Shown one piece after another: positions 38,553 through 46,338 of a stretch of 60,788 nucleotides of DNA. Both the position numbers and the translations under genes were made by a program. Source of the stretch: Leptospira alstonii serovar Sichuan str. 79601 (lineage in GTDB: Bacteria; Spirochaetota; Leptospiria; Leptospirales; Leptospiraceae); the NCBI RefSeq assembly GCF_000347175.1, contig NZ_ANIK01000093.1, positions 1 through 60,788 on the forward strand. Direction: 5' to 3'. The notes under the pieces are model-generated. The model searched no databases. It saw only the letters and a list, made by a program, of their open reading frames with translations, and was not told where the DNA came from. Position 1 is the stretch's first letter; every line of letters starts with the position of its first letter.

Positions 38553-39545
38553 ATGATTTTAGTGACTGGCGCAGACGGTTTTATCGGTTCACATCTTGTG
38601 GAAACTCTCGTGAGAAACGGTAAAAAAGTAAGAGCATTCGTACTTTATAATTCCTTTAATTCTTGGGGTTGGTTGGATCAATGCTCGGAAGAGGTCAAAG
38701 GTAAATTTGAAATTTTTTCCGGAGATGTCCGTGATCCGAACGGAATTCGTGCGGCAATGAAAGGTTGCGATGAAGTTCTTCATCTCGCCGCATTGATTGC
38801 GATCCCTTATTCTTATCATTCACCGGATACATACATTGATACAAACATCAAGGGAACTCTAAACATTTTACAAGCGGCTAAGGAATTAAACGTTTCTCGG
38901 CTGGTCGTTACTTCCACGAGCGAAGTTTACGGAACCGCAAGATTCGTTCCTATAACAGAGGATCATCCTTTGCAAGGACAGTCCCCATATTCTGCAAGTA
39001 AAATTGGAGCGGATCAACTTGCGATTTCATTCTATCAATCCTTTAAAACTCCGGTGACTATCATTCGTCCGTTCAATACGTATGGTCCGAGACAATCGGC
39101 GAGAGCTATCATTCCTACTATCATTACTCAGATTGCGAAGGGAATGAAAAAAATAAAACTCGGTTCCATACACCCGACGAGAGATTTTAACTATGTTACC
39201 GATACAGTTCGAGGATTTATCAAAGTTTTAGAGTCCGAGAAAAGTATCGGAGAGGTGATCAATATAGGAAGCAATTTTGAAGTGTCGGTCGGAGAGACCG
39301 TTCAGCTCATCGCAGAAATTATGAAAACGGAAATAGTAATCGAATCCGAAGATATACGAATTCGCCCCGCAGGAAGTGAAGTAGAAAGATTATGGGCTTC
39401 TAATCAGAAAGCAAAAGATCTGATCGATTGGTCTCCAGAATACGGCGGAAAAGAAGGTTTTAAAAAAGGTCTTTCAGAAACGATCGTTTGGTTTAGTGAT
39501 ACGAAGAATCTTTCTCTTTATAAATCGGACATATATAACATTTAA
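38553..39545 (+). CDS. legB: LegB-type NAD-dependent 4,6-dehydratase
   Basis: This SDR of 330 residues has TGADGFIGSHLVE (5-17), the STSEVYGTA block (Thr/Glu of dehydratases) and YSASKIGADQ with YxxxK. The NTYGPRQSARAIIPTIITQI and IHPTRDFNYVTDT stretches are typical of LegB and its homologues. The reaction forms a 4-keto-6-deoxy-HexNAc nucleotide (UDP- or GDP-linked). It lies two bases after the CMP-sugar synthetase and overlaps the LegC gene by one base. Confidence 0.92.
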   Translation: MILVTGADGFIGSHLVETLVRNGKKVRAFVLYNSFNSWGWLDQCSEEVKGKFEIFSGDVRDPNGIRAAMKGCDEVLHLAALIAIPYSYHSPDTYIDTNIKGTLNILQAAKELNVSRLVVTSTSEVYGTARFVPITEDHPLQGQSPYSASKIGADQLAISFYQSFKTPVTIIRPFNTYGPRQSARAIIPTIITQIAKGMKKIKLGSIHPTRDFNYVTDTVRGFIKVLESEKSIGEVINIGSNFEVSVGETVQLIAEIMKTEIVIESEDIRIRPAGSEVERLWASNQKAKDLIDWSPEYGGKEGFKKGLSETIVWFSDTKNLSLYKSDIYNI

Positions 39546-40708
39546 TGTTAAGCGAACAAATCGTATCAGTTCTAAAATCGGTCCTTGCGGATAAAAAAGG
39601 ATTTATTCCTTTACATGAGCCGATCTTTCGAGGGAATGAATGGCTCTATGTAAAGGAATGTTTGGACACGACTTTCGTGTCTTCCGTCGGTAAGTTCGTA
39701 GATCGGTTTGAAAAAGATCTTGCCCAATTTACAGGAGCGGGATACGCGATTGCAGTCGCGAATGGAACAGCTGCTTTACAAATCGCTTTGAAACTTGCGG
39801 GAGTAAAAGCAAATGAGGAAGTTCTGATTCCTACGTTGACTTTTATTGCTACTGCAAATTCGGTGAGTTATCTAGGGGCGTTTCCTCATTTTGTGGATAG
39901 CGAAGAGAATACTCTGGGAATGTCTGCGCTTGCACTTCGGGAGCATCTCAACTCGATCGCGGAGATTCGATCTGGAAATTGTATTAATAAAAAAACGGGC
40001 AACAGAATCGGCGCTATCGTTCCAATGCATACTTTTGGGCATCCGGTTGATTTGGACGAAATATTAAGCGTAGCGAAAGATTTTCATCTTGTGGTCGTTG
40101 AGGATGCGGCGGAATCTCTCGGAAGTTATTATTATGGAAAACATACGGGAACCTTCGGCTTATTTGGAACTCTCAGTTTTAATGGAAACAAAACGATTAC
40201 GACTGGAGGGGGAGGCGCGATTCTTACGAATGATAAGAATTTAGCAATTTTGGCAAAACACATTACGACGACGGCTAAAATTTCCCATGCTTGGGAATAC
40301 ACGCACGATATGATCGGATATAATTTTAGACTGCCGAATATCAATGCTGCATTAGGTTGCGCTCAGCTGGAATCGCTCCCGGAGTTTCTAAGTTCCAAGA
40401 GAAATCTTTACAACAGTTACAAAAATGCTTTTTCTATGATTAAAGAAGTAAAGATTCAATCTGAACCGAATGGCTGCAAAAGCAATTACTGGCTCCAGAC
40501 TTTGATCTTGGATCCGTCAGTGACGAGTGCGAAAAACTCGATTCTTGCGGATACAAATGCTTCCGGTCTTATGACAAGACCTGCATGGACTTTACTCCAT
40601 ACGCTTAAACCGTATCAAGATTGTTTTCGAATGGAACTCTCCGTGGCCGAATCATTGGAAAGAAGACTTATCAATATTCCGAGTAGTGCAAATCTTATCA
40701 ATGAATAA
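39545..40708 (+). CDS. legC: LegC-family aminotransferase
   Basis: A PLP-dependent DegT-type transaminase of 387 residues. AVANGTAALQIALKLAG binds the phosphate, VEDAAESLGSYY the ring, and the Schiff-base Lys is in FNGNKTITTGGGGA. The N-terminal FIPLHEPIFRGNEWLYVKEC is the block that marks LegC proteins. It aminates C4 of the keto sugar from LegB. The sequence around MTRPAWTLLHTL near the C-terminus is also typical. It shares TAATG-type junctions with both neighbours. Confidence 0.92.
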   Translation: MLSEQIVSVLKSVLADKKGFIPLHEPIFRGNEWLYVKECLDTTFVSSVGKFVDRFEKDLAQFTGAGYAIAVANGTAALQIALKLAGVKANEEVLIPTLTFIATANSVSYLGAFPHFVDSEENTLGMSALALREHLNSIAEIRSGNCINKKTGNRIGAIVPMHTFGHPVDLDEILSVAKDFHLVVVEDAAESLGSYYYGKHTGTFGLFGTLSFNGNKTITTGGGGAILTNDKNLAILAKHITTTAKISHAWEYTHDMIGYNFRLPNINAALGCAQLESLPEFLSSKRNLYNSYKNAFSMIKEVKIQSEPNGCKSNYWLQTLILDPSVTSAKNSILADTNASGLMTRPAWTLLHTLKPYQDCFRMELSVAESLERRLINIPSSANLINE

Positions 40709-41321
40709 GAAGGATATCATTCTCATTGGAGCAGGCGGTCATTCGAAAGTTTGTATCGATGTTATCGAGTTGGAGGATAAATTTCGTATCATCGGCTTGA
40801 TCGGTAGATCGGAAGAAAAAGGTAAATCAATTCTCGGTTATGAAATTCTCGGGGATGACTCCGATTTACAGAATCTGCGAAAGGTTGTTGAAAATGCGCT
40901 GATTGTTGTAGGTCAAATTAAAACTTCGAATCTTAGAAAGGAAATTTATAATAAACTAAAATCGATAGAATACGTTCTCCCTGTTATTCGATCTCCGCTA
41001 TCTTATCTTTCCAAGTATTCGAGTGTCGGAGAAGGAACTATTCTAATGCATCATTCTATCATAAACCCTGGAGTAAGCATAGGCACAAATTCGATTATCA
41101 ATTCAAAGGCGCTTATCGAGCATGATTGTAAAATTGGAAATCATTGTCACATTTCAACTGCTTCTGTTTTAAATGGAGGAGTTGAGCTTGGTGACGAATC
41201 CTTTGTCGGAAGTGGGAGTATTATTCGGGAAGGAATTCGGATCGGCAGAGAGTGTTTTATCGGAATGAATTCGAAAGTATTGAAGGACCTCTCTGATAAG
41301 GAAACACTGATTAAACAGTAA
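40701..41321 (+). CDS. NeuD/PglD-like sugar O/N-acetyltransferase (LegH role likely)
   Basis: From ATG 40701 (MNKKDIILIGAGGHSKV) the protein is 206 residues. An N-terminal PglD-type Rossmann domain with GAGGHSKV binds the sugar nucleotide. A left-handed beta-helix of hexapeptide repeats follows (VGEGTILMHHSIINPGVSIG to VGSGSIIREGIRIG), with the acetyl-transfer His in IEHDCKIG. In the legionaminate route this position is the N-acetylation of the 4-amino group. NeuD-type O-acetylation is the alternative. Confidence 0.88.
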   Translation: MNKKDIILIGAGGHSKVCIDVIELEDKFRIIGLIGRSEEKGKSILGYEILGDDSDLQNLRKVVENALIVVGQIKTSNLRKEIYNKLKSIEYVLPVIRSPLSYLSKYSSVGEGTILMHHSIINPGVSIGTNSIINSKALIEHDCKIGNHCHISTASVLNGGVELGDESFVGSGSIIREGIRIGRECFIGMNSKVLKDLSDKETLIKQ

Positions 41322-41328
41322 CTGAAAT

Positions 41329-42330
41329 ATGAAAACAATCATCATTGCCGAAGCCGGAGTAAACCATAACGGAGATCTCAGTCTTGCGAAAGAACTGATT
41401 TGCGCAGCTAGTGAATCCGGAGCGGATTTTGTTAAATTTCAAACGTTTCGATCCGAACTTCTTGTTTCGAAAAAAGCAGGAATGGCCGAGTATCAAAAGG
41501 CAAATATTGGAGAAGAAAGTTCTCAATTTTCGATGCTTCGGAAACTTGAGTTGGATCCAGCTTCATATGAGGAATTGATAGCTATTTCAGAAAAAAAGAA
41601 TATTCAATTTTTATCAACGGCATTTGATTTGGAAAGTTTAGAATTTCTGAGATCTCTCGGATTATCTCTTTGGAAAATCCCTTCCGGAGAAATTACCAAT
41701 TTCCCATATTTAAAGAAAATAGGTAGTTTTAATCAAGATATCATTCTTTCTTCTGGAATGGCGAATCTTTCTGATATCGAAAATGCCATTGATACTTTGG
41801 AGAAGAGTGGAACGAAAAGAGAAAAGATGACCGTCCTTCATTGCAATACTGAATATCCTACTCCTTTTGAAGATGTGAATCTAAATGCAATGAATACCAT
41901 TCGTTCTGCATTTCATACAAAAGTGGGCTATTCAGATCATACTTCAGGTATAGAAGTTGCGATTGCGGCGGTAGCAATGGGAGCTACGATGATTGAAAAG
42001 CATTTTACTCTTAATAGAAACATGGCCGGTCCAGATCATAAAGCTTCTCTTGAACCCGATGAATTGAAGCTTATGGTATCTTCAATTAGAAATATTGAAA
42101 GAGCTATGGGTGATGGAATTAAAAGGCCAAGTAAGAGCGAGAAGAAGAACATTCCGATTGCGAGAAAATCGATCGTAGCATCTAGGAATATTAAAAAGGA
42201 CGAAGTCTTCTCTGAATCGAATTTAACAGCGAAAAGACCTGGTGATGGACTATCCCCTATGAGTTGGGATATAGTAATTGGAAGGATTGCTAAAAGAGAT
42301 TTTAATACCGACGAATTGATTGAGCTATGA
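41329..42330 (+). CDS. legI: Nonulosonic acid synthase (NeuB/LegI-like) with SAF domain
   Basis: At 333 residues, IAEAGVNHNGDLSLAKEL opens the NeuB TIM barrel (residues 5 to about 250). FVKFQTF, LWKIPSGEITN, HCNTEYPTPFEDVN, GYSDHT and EKHFTLNRNMAGPDHKAS give the PEP, metal and sugar sites. The C-terminal antifreeze-like SAF domain is at about 275-333 (SIVASRNIKKDEVF). It condenses phosphoenolpyruvate with a 2,4-diamino hexose. It is of ordinary single-module type, unlike the fused paralogue at 46339. Confidence 0.93.
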   Translation: MKTIIIAEAGVNHNGDLSLAKELICAASESGADFVKFQTFRSELLVSKKAGMAEYQKANIGEESSQFSMLRKLELDPASYEELIAISEKKNIQFLSTAFDLESLEFLRSLGLSLWKIPSGEITNFPYLKKIGSFNQDIILSSGMANLSDIENAIDTLEKSGTKREKMTVLHCNTEYPTPFEDVNLNAMNTIRSAFHTKVGYSDHTSGIEVAIAAVAMGATMIEKHFTLNRNMAGPDHKASLEPDELKLMVSSIRNIERAMGDGIKRPSKSEKKNIPIARKSIVASRNIKKDEVFSESNLTAKRPGDGLSPMSWDIVIGRIAKRDFNTDELIEL

Positions 42331-43487
42331 AAAAGAAAATATGCGTCGTAACTGGAACTCGAGCCGATTATGGTTTACTTCTTTGGGTGATGCGCGGTAT
42401 TACTCAGTCACCAAAGCTTGATTTACAGGTGATTGCGACTGGAATGCATCTCTCTCCAGAGTTTGGACTGACATATAAAGAGATAGAGAAAGATGGTTTT
42501 TCGATCGATAGAAAAATAGAAATTTTATTAAGTTCGGACAGTGCAGTCGGTGTTTCTAAATCCATTGGTTTGGGAATGATCGGATTTTCCGAGGCCTATA
42601 ATGACCTAAGCCCAGACATTATCCTGGTCTTAGGAGATCGTTTTGAAATTCTTTCTGCGGTTTCTGCAGCTCTTATAGCAAAGATTCCAGTAGCACATCT
42701 GCATGGAGGAGAAACTTCAGAAGGAGCTTTTGACGAAAGTATTCGACATTCGATAACAAAGATGTCGCATCTACATTTTGTAGCGGCGGAGGAATATAGA
42801 AATCGAGTTCTTCAATTGGGCGAAAACCCTTCGCATGTCTTTTTGGTAGGCGGCTTGGGTATTGATGGAATTCAAAAATTAAATCTTCTGAAAAAGGAAG
42901 AATTAGAATCATCTTTAGATTTTAAATTGAATCGAAAAAATCTTTTGGTCACGTTTCATCCGGTTACCCTTGAAAACTTCACTGCAAACGATCAAATGAA
43001 AGAGCTATTGACGGCTTTAGAAAAGCTAAATGAAGAAACGAACATTATATTTACAATGCCGAATTCGGATACGGATAGTAGAATCATTTTTGATTTGATC
43101 CGTAAGTTCGCAGAATCACATCACAATGTTTGCTATTTTACATCTCTTGGTCAGGCTCGCTATTTATCCTGCTTGCAATTTGTAGATGCTGTAGTTGGAA
43201 ATTCTTCCAGCGGAATCCTTGAAGCTCCGAGTTTTAAAATTGGAACGATCAATATCGGTGATAGACAGAAAGGAAGGTTAAAAGCGAGTAGTATTATCGA
43301 TTGCGAACCAAATAGAAATAGCATTCTCAATGCATTCGAAAAACTTTATTCTGCTGACTTTCAAGGCAATCTTCCTGGAACCGTAAACCCATACGGAGAG
43401 GGTGGTGCGAGTGAAAAGATCGTTAAGATATTGGAAACAGTGAAAGTTGAGGGAATTCTAAAGAAGAGATTTTTTGATCTTTCATGA
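42327..43487 (+). CDS. legG: Hydrolysing NDP-sugar 2-epimerase (NeuC/LegG-like)
   Basis: A GT-B-fold epimerase of 386 residues. TGTRADYGLL at the N-terminus, VLGDRFEILSAVSAAL, HLHGGETSEGAFDESIRHSITKMSHLHF and VVGNSSSGILEAPSF are the classic NeuC blocks. It releases the 2-epimerised sugar from its nucleotide to feed the synthase, whose gene overlaps it by four bases. Together with the five preceding genes it completes the LegB-C-H-G-I-F set. A 395-bp gap follows. Confidence 0.93.
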   Translation: MKKKICVVTGTRADYGLLLWVMRGITQSPKLDLQVIATGMHLSPEFGLTYKEIEKDGFSIDRKIEILLSSDSAVGVSKSIGLGMIGFSEAYNDLSPDIILVLGDRFEILSAVSAALIAKIPVAHLHGGETSEGAFDESIRHSITKMSHLHFVAAEEYRNRVLQLGENPSHVFLVGGLGIDGIQKLNLLKKEELESSLDFKLNRKNLLVTFHPVTLENFTANDQMKELLTALEKLNEETNIIFTMPNSDTDSRIIFDLIRKFAESHHNVCYFTSLGQARYLSCLQFVDAVVGNSSSGILEAPSFKIGTINIGDRQKGRLKASSIIDCEPNRNSILNAFEKLYSADFQGNLPGTVNPYGEGGASEKIVKILETVKVEGILKKRFFDLS

Positions 43488-43882
43488 TAATTTAAAAACG
43501 ACTGAGGTTTGTCAGTTTTCAAATCTACGAACTAAAAATTCGTGAAAACGTTCGAAATCAAAATAATTAGCGTCATTAATTGCTCAGTTCTTTTGAAGTT
43601 ACATTGGCAATCTAGATTCGTATAAGGAGTTTTTAAGTTTAATTAATGCTATTGATTTAATTGATGCAAAAAAATACTTAAACAAGTGGTGAAAATGGAC
43701 TTGCGGAGATAGTAAGAAAATTACGGTCAAAGTAAGTTTAATAGATTAGCTCTTCTATCTTAGTCTTATGTATCGTGGCACTTTGAAAAAATGTAATGTA
43801 ACTTTTCTCTCTGACTACTACGAAAAGATAAGATATTCCTCTATTTATACAATTTTGAGATCTTTTTAAACTAAAATTTAAT
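43488..43882. other. Intergenic stretch with no supported feature
   Basis: About 395 AT-rich bases separate legG from the CBS-nucleotidyltransferase gene. No convincing plus-strand frame, terminator hairpin with a T run, or well-spaced promoter could be seen. A minus-strand frame (43738-44061) overlaps the start of the next real gene and is rejected. A promoter for the downstream genes may lie here. Confidence 0.5.
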
Positions 43883-44938
43883 ATGAAAAATTGGAAAAAT
43901 GTTCTTATTAATCCGAATTTGAGTCTCCAAGATGCGATCAATGTTTTAGACAAAGGTGCACTGCGCATTGTCTTGATCGTAGACGATAGTAATAAACTTT
44001 TGGGAACATTGACTGACGGTGATATTCGTCGCGCTTTGTTACAAAACAAAAAACTTTCCATTTTAGTAACTGAAGTTATGTCCTCGAAACCGAAAGTTGC
44101 TTATATTAACTGGACCAAAGAACGTATGCTTTTGGAAATGGAGAAGTATGAACTTTTACATTTGCCCATTGTAAATCAGGAAGGTACTGTTGCCGGTTTA
44201 GAAACCGTACATGGACTTTTAGAAAAACCAAAGCTTGATAACCCCGTTTTTCTAATGGCTGGTGGATTTGGAACTCGATTGTATCCTTTAACTAATAATT
44301 GCCCTAAGCCAATGCTGAAGGTAGGCAGTAAACCAATATTAGAGTTAATTTTAGAGGGATTTGTAGCTTCCGGTTTTCATCGCTTTTTTATTTCTACTCA
44401 CTATATGCCAGAAATGATTAGAAATTATTTCGAAGACGGTAAGCGGTGGAATGTAAGTATCGAATATATTCATGAAGAAGAACCTTTAGGAACAGGTGGA
44501 GCTCTTGGATTGCTGCCGCATAGTCAAATCAATCAGCCAATATTTATGATGAATGGAGATTTATTAACTAATCTCAATTATCTGTCTTTATTAGAGTTTC
44601 ATGAAAAGGAAGGTGGAGTTGCTACAATTTGTGTTAGAGAATTTGATTATCAAGTTCCTTACGGTGTAGTACAGACTGAAGGCCATCGTGTAGTAGGAAT
44701 CATTGAAAAGCCTGTGCAACGTTTTAACATTAATGCAGGTATATATCTATTAAATCCGGATTTCGTAAAGACTGTTGATAAAGGTCTTAAGATCGATATG
44801 CCTAGTCTTATAGAAAAGGAATTGAAATCTTCAAAACAAGTAAATATTTTTCCAATTCATGAGTATTGGTTAGATATCGGAAGGATGGAAGAGTTTGAGC
44901 GTGCTCAAGGTGACTGGGTGAAGTTATTTAATGAATGA
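43883..44938 (+). CDS. CBS-domain nucleotidyltransferase (PtmE-like)
   Basis: At 351 residues, a CBS pair occupies about residues 1-115 (LLGTLTDGDIRRALL, LLHLPIVNQEGTVAGL). A sugar-1-phosphate nucleotidyltransferase follows from about 120, with MAGGFGTRLYPLT (125-137), NCPKPMLKVG and MNGDLLTN. This layout matches Campylobacter PtmE, a glucosamine-1-phosphate guanylyltransferase that makes the GDP-sugar feeding the Leg enzymes. Its place right after legG fits that role. GDP specificity is inferred from the family, not visible. Confidence 0.88.
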   Translation: MKNWKNVLINPNLSLQDAINVLDKGALRIVLIVDDSNKLLGTLTDGDIRRALLQNKKLSILVTEVMSSKPKVAYINWTKERMLLEMEKYELLHLPIVNQEGTVAGLETVHGLLEKPKLDNPVFLMAGGFGTRLYPLTNNCPKPMLKVGSKPILELILEGFVASGFHRFFISTHYMPEMIRNYFEDGKRWNVSIEYIHEEEPLGTGGALGLLPHSQINQPIFMMNGDLLTNLNYLSLLEFHEKEGGVATICVREFDYQVPYGVVQTEGHRVVGIIEKPVQRFNINAGIYLLNPDFVKTVDKGLKIDMPSLIEKELKSSKQVNIFPIHEYWLDIGRMEEFERAQGDWVKLFNE

Positions 44939-45165
44939 TATTTTTAAAAGCAAGGTTAAGATTAAAGTAGCAAAAGTATTTAATTAAAAACTCATTAGGA
45001 ATTATTACTTGTTTTGCTTTCTAATTATATTGATAGCCTTTCATGCGGAAATTAAAGAAGTTTTATGTCTAAATACAGAATTTACAATGCTCTACTATAT
45101 CGATTTGTATTTATGTTGATTTCCAAATAATTGGGAATTATTTGAAATCTGAAAAATATTTTAAA

Positions 45166-46314
45166 ATGAAAGCAATATTCAGAAGGCTATTGTTTGTTTG
45201 GAATGCTCGAAAAGTCTGGGCTAAGCCAAAGCGCGCACATGTTTTGATATTCGATAGGAATGGATCAAATAATTTCTTTTACTATTTCAATGAAAGGCTA
45301 ATTTCAGTTCTTGATATAAGGGGGGAGAGCTTTAATTTTTATATTCTTTTAAAATGCATACTAACATTAAAAATTTCTGTGAAATTTTATTATGCTTATT
45401 ATATAAGCGCCGTGCAGCCTAAGGTTGTTGTAACTTTTATTGATAATAATTGGCAGTTTTACAGCTTTAAAAGTAGGTTCCCGGATATTCAAACTGTGCT
45501 TGTTCAGAATGGTTGGAGAGGCAACTTAGATGAACAGTTTGGGCGAGAAGATATGAAAGGCTACTTAGTTGATTATATGTTTCTTTTTAACAAAAATATT
45601 GGATCAATCTATTCTAAATATCTCAAAGGAATCACATTTGGAAGCGGTAGTTTTTTAAATAATTATCATTTAATTTCACCGAAAAGTAAAAAAAGAACCA
45701 TTCTTTTCATTTCTCAGTATCGGCCAAAAAATAATTCTCCGATTTTTTCTTTTGTAGATGAACGACCAATTTCTTACGATGAATTTTATTTGGCAGAAGA
45801 TTTTCTATTAAATAAATTAAGCACATATTGCGTTCGAAATGGCTTTCGATTTGCAATTAAACCTTCTAATTCGAAAGATATTGAAGAGCAGTATGCGTTT
45901 TTTAAAAGGAAAATAGGACATGAAAATTTTGATTTTTTAGAAAGAGATCAATACACAAGCGCTTACAGCTTAATTGATCAATCGCAAATTGTCGTAGGAA
46001 TTGATTCTACTTTAGTTTATGAATCTATCGCTAGGGGACACCGCACTGCTTTTTTTACTCTAAGAAGCGTATTTGATCGATCCCGAAGATTTGCATGGCC
46101 AGCTGATTATCCTGAGAGCGGCCCCTTTTGGACAAATAAAATGGATGAGTTTGAATTTAAACGGATGATGGATTATATAACCCAAGCAACCGATTCAGAA
46201 TGGGAAACAACTCGTTTAAAGTATATAAAGGATTTGATGGAATATGATCCAGGAAATTCGCAATTTATTGCTTTAATGCAAGAGTTGAATGTCCCGCTGA
46301 AAGAAAATATATAA
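45166..46314 (+). CDS. LA_1612-like surface carbohydrate biosynthesis protein (GT-B-like)
   Basis: From ATG 45166 (MKAIFRRLLFVWNARK) the protein has 382 residues. A TTG at 45142 with GGGAA upstream would add eight. The N-terminal half contains VLIFDRNGSN and QPKVVVTFIDNNWQFY. The C-terminal half has TILFISQYRP, RFAIKPSNS and a nucleotide-binding-like VVGIDSTLVYESIARGHRTA, a pattern shared with GT-B enzymes such as CDP-sugar transferases. I associate it with the Leptospira O-antigen family LA_1612. It may transfer a CMP-activated acid; that is inference from its neighbours. Confidence 0.75.
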   Translation: MKAIFRRLLFVWNARKVWAKPKRAHVLIFDRNGSNNFFYYFNERLISVLDIRGESFNFYILLKCILTLKISVKFYYAYYISAVQPKVVVTFIDNNWQFYSFKSRFPDIQTVLVQNGWRGNLDEQFGREDMKGYLVDYMFLFNKNIGSIYSKYLKGITFGSGSFLNNYHLISPKSKKRTILFISQYRPKNNSPIFSFVDERPISYDEFYLAEDFLLNKLSTYCVRNGFRFAIKPSNSKDIEEQYAFFKRKIGHENFDFLERDQYTSAYSLIDQSQIVVGIDSTLVYESIARGHRTAFFTLRSVFDRSRRFAWPADYPESGPFWTNKMDEFEFKRMMDYITQATDSEWETTRLKYIKDLMEYDPGNSQFIALMQELNVPLKENI

Positions 46315-46338
46315 CGGATACTGGTTCCAATTTCGTTT